From assembly GCA_002331565.1 (NCBI GenBank), contig DCZC01000117.1, positions 1,787 through 10,607 on the forward strand: a stretch of 8,821 bases of DNA. Reading direction: 5' to 3'. Shown piece by piece: positions 6,879-8,821 of this stretch. Every line of letters begins with the position of its first letter. The first letter of the stretch is position 1. The notes under the pieces are model-generated. The model had not been told where the DNA came from and did no database searches. It was given only the letters and a program-made list of their open reading frames with translations. Source of the DNA: Gemmatimonas sp. UBA2094. Its GTDB lineage: Bacteria > Gemmatimonadota > Gemmatimonadetes > Gemmatimonadales > Gemmatimonadaceae. Both the position numbers and the translations under genes were made by a program.

Positions 6879-7445
6879 ATGTCCTTCCGTTCGCGTGTCG
6901 TGTCGCGCGTGGCCGTGCTGGCCACTGCCATCGCCACCGTGCCTGCGTTCGCCGGCGCCCAGACGGCGCTCAAGGTGGGCGATGCCGCGCCCGACTTCAC
7001 CGTCACGACCGTGACCGCCAAGGGCGTCGATGCCAAGCCCTTCAAGCTTTCCGAGCACAAGGGGGAAACCGTGGTGCTCGCCTTCTTCCCGAAGGCCCGC
7101 ACGAGCGGCTGCACCGTGCAGATGGAGTCGTATCGCGACAAGTACGCCGACGTGTTCCAGGGCGGCAAGAAGGTCACGCTCATCGGCGTGAGCATCGATC
7201 CCGATACCGCGCTCATCTCGTGGGCGACCGACGCGAAGTTCCCGTTCCGCTTCGCCGCCGATACCGAGCGCAAGGTGGGCGTGGCGTACGGCGCCAACGC
7301 GGGCACCGGCTACCACAAGCGTCACCTGTACGTGATCGATCCGCAGGGGCGTATCGCCTACATCACGACGCCCTTCAACCAGATGTCGGCTGACGCCTAC
7401 ACGGACCTCGGCAGCGCGATCGGCAAGGCCGCCGGCACCAAGTAA
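6879..7445 (+). CDS. Exported one-Cys peroxiredoxin, AhpC/TSA-Redoxin (BCP-like), paralogue 2
   Basis: The protein has 188 residues. Residues 1-27 form a signal peptide (basic SFRSRVVSR, a hydrophobic core, then AGA before Gln28), so the enzyme should act in the periplasm. The redoxin domain starts at LKVGDAAPDFTV (31-42). The active site is FPKARTSGC with Pro71, Thr75 and peroxidatic Cys78, keeping PxxxTxxC but replacing the TPGC proline of paralogue 1 by serine. Arg148 lies in HKRHLYVIDPQG. There is no second cysteine, so regeneration needs an outside thiol. About six in ten residues match paralogue 1 by eye, including a 26-base stretch of identical DNA. ATG 6879 is supported by AGGAG. The gene is followed after 23 bases by the glycerate kinase frame, so co-transcription is likely. 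Peroxide substrate and reductant are unknown. Confidence 0.95.
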   Translation: MSFRSRVVSRVAVLATAIATVPAFAGAQTALKVGDAAPDFTVTTVTAKGVDAKPFKLSEHKGETVVLAFFPKARTSGCTVQMESYRDKYADVFQGGKKVTLIGVSIDPDTALISWATDAKFPFRFAADTERKVGVAYGANAGTGYHKRHLYVIDPQGRIAYITTPFNQMSADAYTDLGSAIGKAAGTK

Positions 7446-7468
7446 GCCGCACGGCGTCCATTCTGTTC

Positions 7469-8821
7469 GTGCCATCATTGTCCGATCCCCGCGCCCTGCT
7501 CGCCGCCCTTCACGAGGCTGCGGTGCAGGGCGCGGCGCCATACGAACGGACCCGGGACGCGGTCCTGGCCTGGTGGGAGGCGCAGGCGTTGCCGCCGTCG
7601 CCCGACCTGCCGGTATACCTGTTCGCTCTTGGAAAGGCGGCGCCCGCGATGGCCGCCGGCGCCTATGCCGCGCTCTCCGGGCAGGGCACCCCCGTGGCTG
7701 GGGGCGTCGTCGTGTGTGCCCACGAGCCGACGGTGCGCGAATGGCCTCACCTGCCGGTGGCGGAGCTGCTGCGGGTGGTGCAGGGTGACCATCCGGTGCC
7801 GGGGCCGCGTTCGCTTGCGGCAGCCGAAGCCATCGAGGACGTGCTGCACGGGATGGAGCCCGATGCCATCGCCCTCGTGCTGCTGTCCGGGGGCACGACC
7901 TCGCTGTGCGCTGCACCCATTCCGGCGCTGTCGCAGGCCGTCGGATCGGCCGAAGCGGCGCAGGCCGTACTCGCCAATCTCGCGCAAACGCTGTTGGAGA
8001 GTGGGCTCGCCATCCACGAGATGAACGCCATCCGCCGTCGCGTACTGCGCTTTGGTGCGGGGCGCCTCGCGACCGCGCTCGCGGCGCATGGCGCCCGCCG
8101 CATTGCCACCTTCGCGATCAGCGACGTGATCGGCGATGATCCGAGCGTGATCGGTTCGGGGCCCTGCTCTCCCGATCCGCTCGACGACGCGACGTTCCTC
8201 GCGCTGCTCGATGCACACGACATGCGGTCGCGACTGCAGCGCTCGATGGCGATGGTGCTCGGACTCGCCGGCGATGGCGCGCCGCCCGCCGTGGCACCGG
8301 CAACGCACGACGCATTCGCCCGTGTGCACTACACGCTGGTCGCACGGAATGCCGATGCCGTGAACGCGCTCGCCGCGGCCGCGCGACAGGCGGCCATCAC
8401 CACGGTGCAGGTGGAATCGCAACCCCTCGAGGGCGAAGCGGCCACGCTTGGCGATTACCTCGCGCGGCGCGCCCTCACCATCGCCCGCACCCTGCCGGCC
8501 GGCGAATCGGCGCTGCTCGTCTGCGGCGGCGAGCCGGTGGTTCATCTGCGCGAGACGATCGACCGCGCCTTGCTGGCAAGCGAAGAAGACGACGCCCGTC
8601 GCGCCGAAGACGCCAGACTGGAGGTAGCCGAATGGTCGCCCCTCATGATCGACACGGCGAACACGCCGCGTCCGCCGGCTGTCGCCGATGAACCTCTCCG
8701 CGGAGGGCGCATGCAGGTGCTCGCGCTGTCGGCCGCGCTCGCGCTCGAGCAGGCGGCGGTGCGCGGTGAACGGCACGCGTGGCGGGTGATGGTGCTCGCC
8801 GGCGGTACGGACGGCCGCGAC
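7469..8821 (+). CDS. Glycerate 2-kinase, DUF4147/MOFRL family (partial, C-terminus outside window)
   Basis: The enzyme phosphorylates D-glycerate with ATP, feeding glycolate, glyoxylate or serine breakdown into glycolysis. The frame is open for 451 codons to the window edge. Family blocks in order are FALGKAAPAM at 52-61, QGDHPVPGP at 105-113, LLSGGTTSL at 138-146, GLAIHEMNAIRRRV at 179-192, AISDVIGDDPSVIGSGP at 216-232, LVARNADAV at 290-298, GGEPVVHL at 353-360, and the MOFRL-domain start RGGRMQVLALSAAL at 411-424 with GTDGRD at the cut. Perhaps 50-70 residues are missing. Between GGEPVVHL and RGGRMQ, where relatives have only a few residues, there are 50 mostly acidic and alanine-rich residues (361-410). 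The start is probably GTG 7469; TTG 7478 is an alternative, and neither has a clear ribosome site. It follows peroxiredoxin 2 by 23 bases and may be translated from its transcript. Confidence 0.9.
   Translation, partial: MPSLSDPRALLAALHEAAVQGAAPYERTRDAVLAWWEAQALPPSPDLPVYLFALGKAAPAMAAGAYAALSGQGTPVAGGVVVCAHEPTVREWPHLPVAELLRVVQGDHPVPGPRSLAAAEAIEDVLHGMEPDAIALVLLSGGTTSLCAAPIPALSQAVGSAEAAQAVLANLAQTLLESGLAIHEMNAIRRRVLRFGAGRLATALAAHGARRIATFAISDVIGDDPSVIGSGPCSPDPLDDATFLALLDAHDMRSRLQRSMAMVLGLAGDGAPPAVAPATHDAFARVHYTLVARNADAVNALAAAARQAAITTVQVESQPLEGEAATLGDYLARRALTIARTLPAGESALLVCGGEPVVHLRETIDRALLASEEDDARRAEDARLEVAEWSPLMIDTANTPRPPAVADEPLRGGRMQVLALSAALALEQAAVRGERHAWRVMVLAGGTDGRD

Noticed and set aside
7475..8776. 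Long minus-strand frame opposite the glycerate kinase
   Set aside because: The plus strand here encodes an ordered series of glycerate kinase motifs; the opposite frame is low-complexity and Arg/His-rich.
1..8821. tRNA, rRNA, CRISPR array, insertion sequence or defence system
   Set aside because: No cloverleaf, regularly spaced repeat array, transposase or integrase motif, or defence-gene signature was found in any frame.

Overview
The window is high-GC bacterial chromosome with strong G/C preference at third codon positions and densely packed genes. Gene content and protein style (a secreted peroxiredoxin pair, a lipoprotein-like leader, an AcnA-type aconitase) suggest a Gram-negative soil or water bacterium. 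Gemmatimonadota is my best guess from general familiarity, but it is an inference no marker gene here can settle. No RNA gene, CRISPR array, transposase or prophage gene was seen.

Layout from left to right: (1) the N-terminal two thirds or so of an OmpR/PhoB-type response-regulator receiver domain, minus strand, cut by the window edge. (2) Divergent from it, a patatin-like phospholipase with an extra C-terminal single-cluster ferredoxin domain. (3) A leader of 192 bases, then the full aconitase gene acnA. (4) A convergent intergenic region holding a 117-base, nearly continuous hairpin whose outer arms are a perfect 24-bp inverted repeat. (5) A minus-strand exported one-Cys peroxiredoxin whose upstream region carries an excellent Shine-Dalgarno, an ATG, and an in-frame amber stop at codon 3 of what reads like a lipoprotein signal. 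(6) A structured divergent intergenic region, then a DagK/YegS-type lipid kinase. (7) A 442-base gap with several dyads, then a second exported peroxiredoxin, paralogous to the first and in opposite orientation. (8) Only 23 bases later, a glycerate 2-kinase (MOFRL family) that runs off the right edge and carries an unusual acidic insertion of about 50 residues.

Most of the genes are housekeeping or accessory metabolism: the TCA cycle (acnA), glycerate phosphorylation, membrane-lipid turnover (patatin, lipid kinase) and peroxide detoxification outside the cytoplasm. They do not form one obvious pathway. The most plausible shared transcription unit is peroxiredoxin 2 plus glycerate kinase. I did not find a clear new multi-gene system. 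The items most worth a second look are the patatin-ferredoxin fusion, the giant hairpin after acnA, the broken or start-stop leader of peroxiredoxin 1, and the inverted peroxiredoxin pair.
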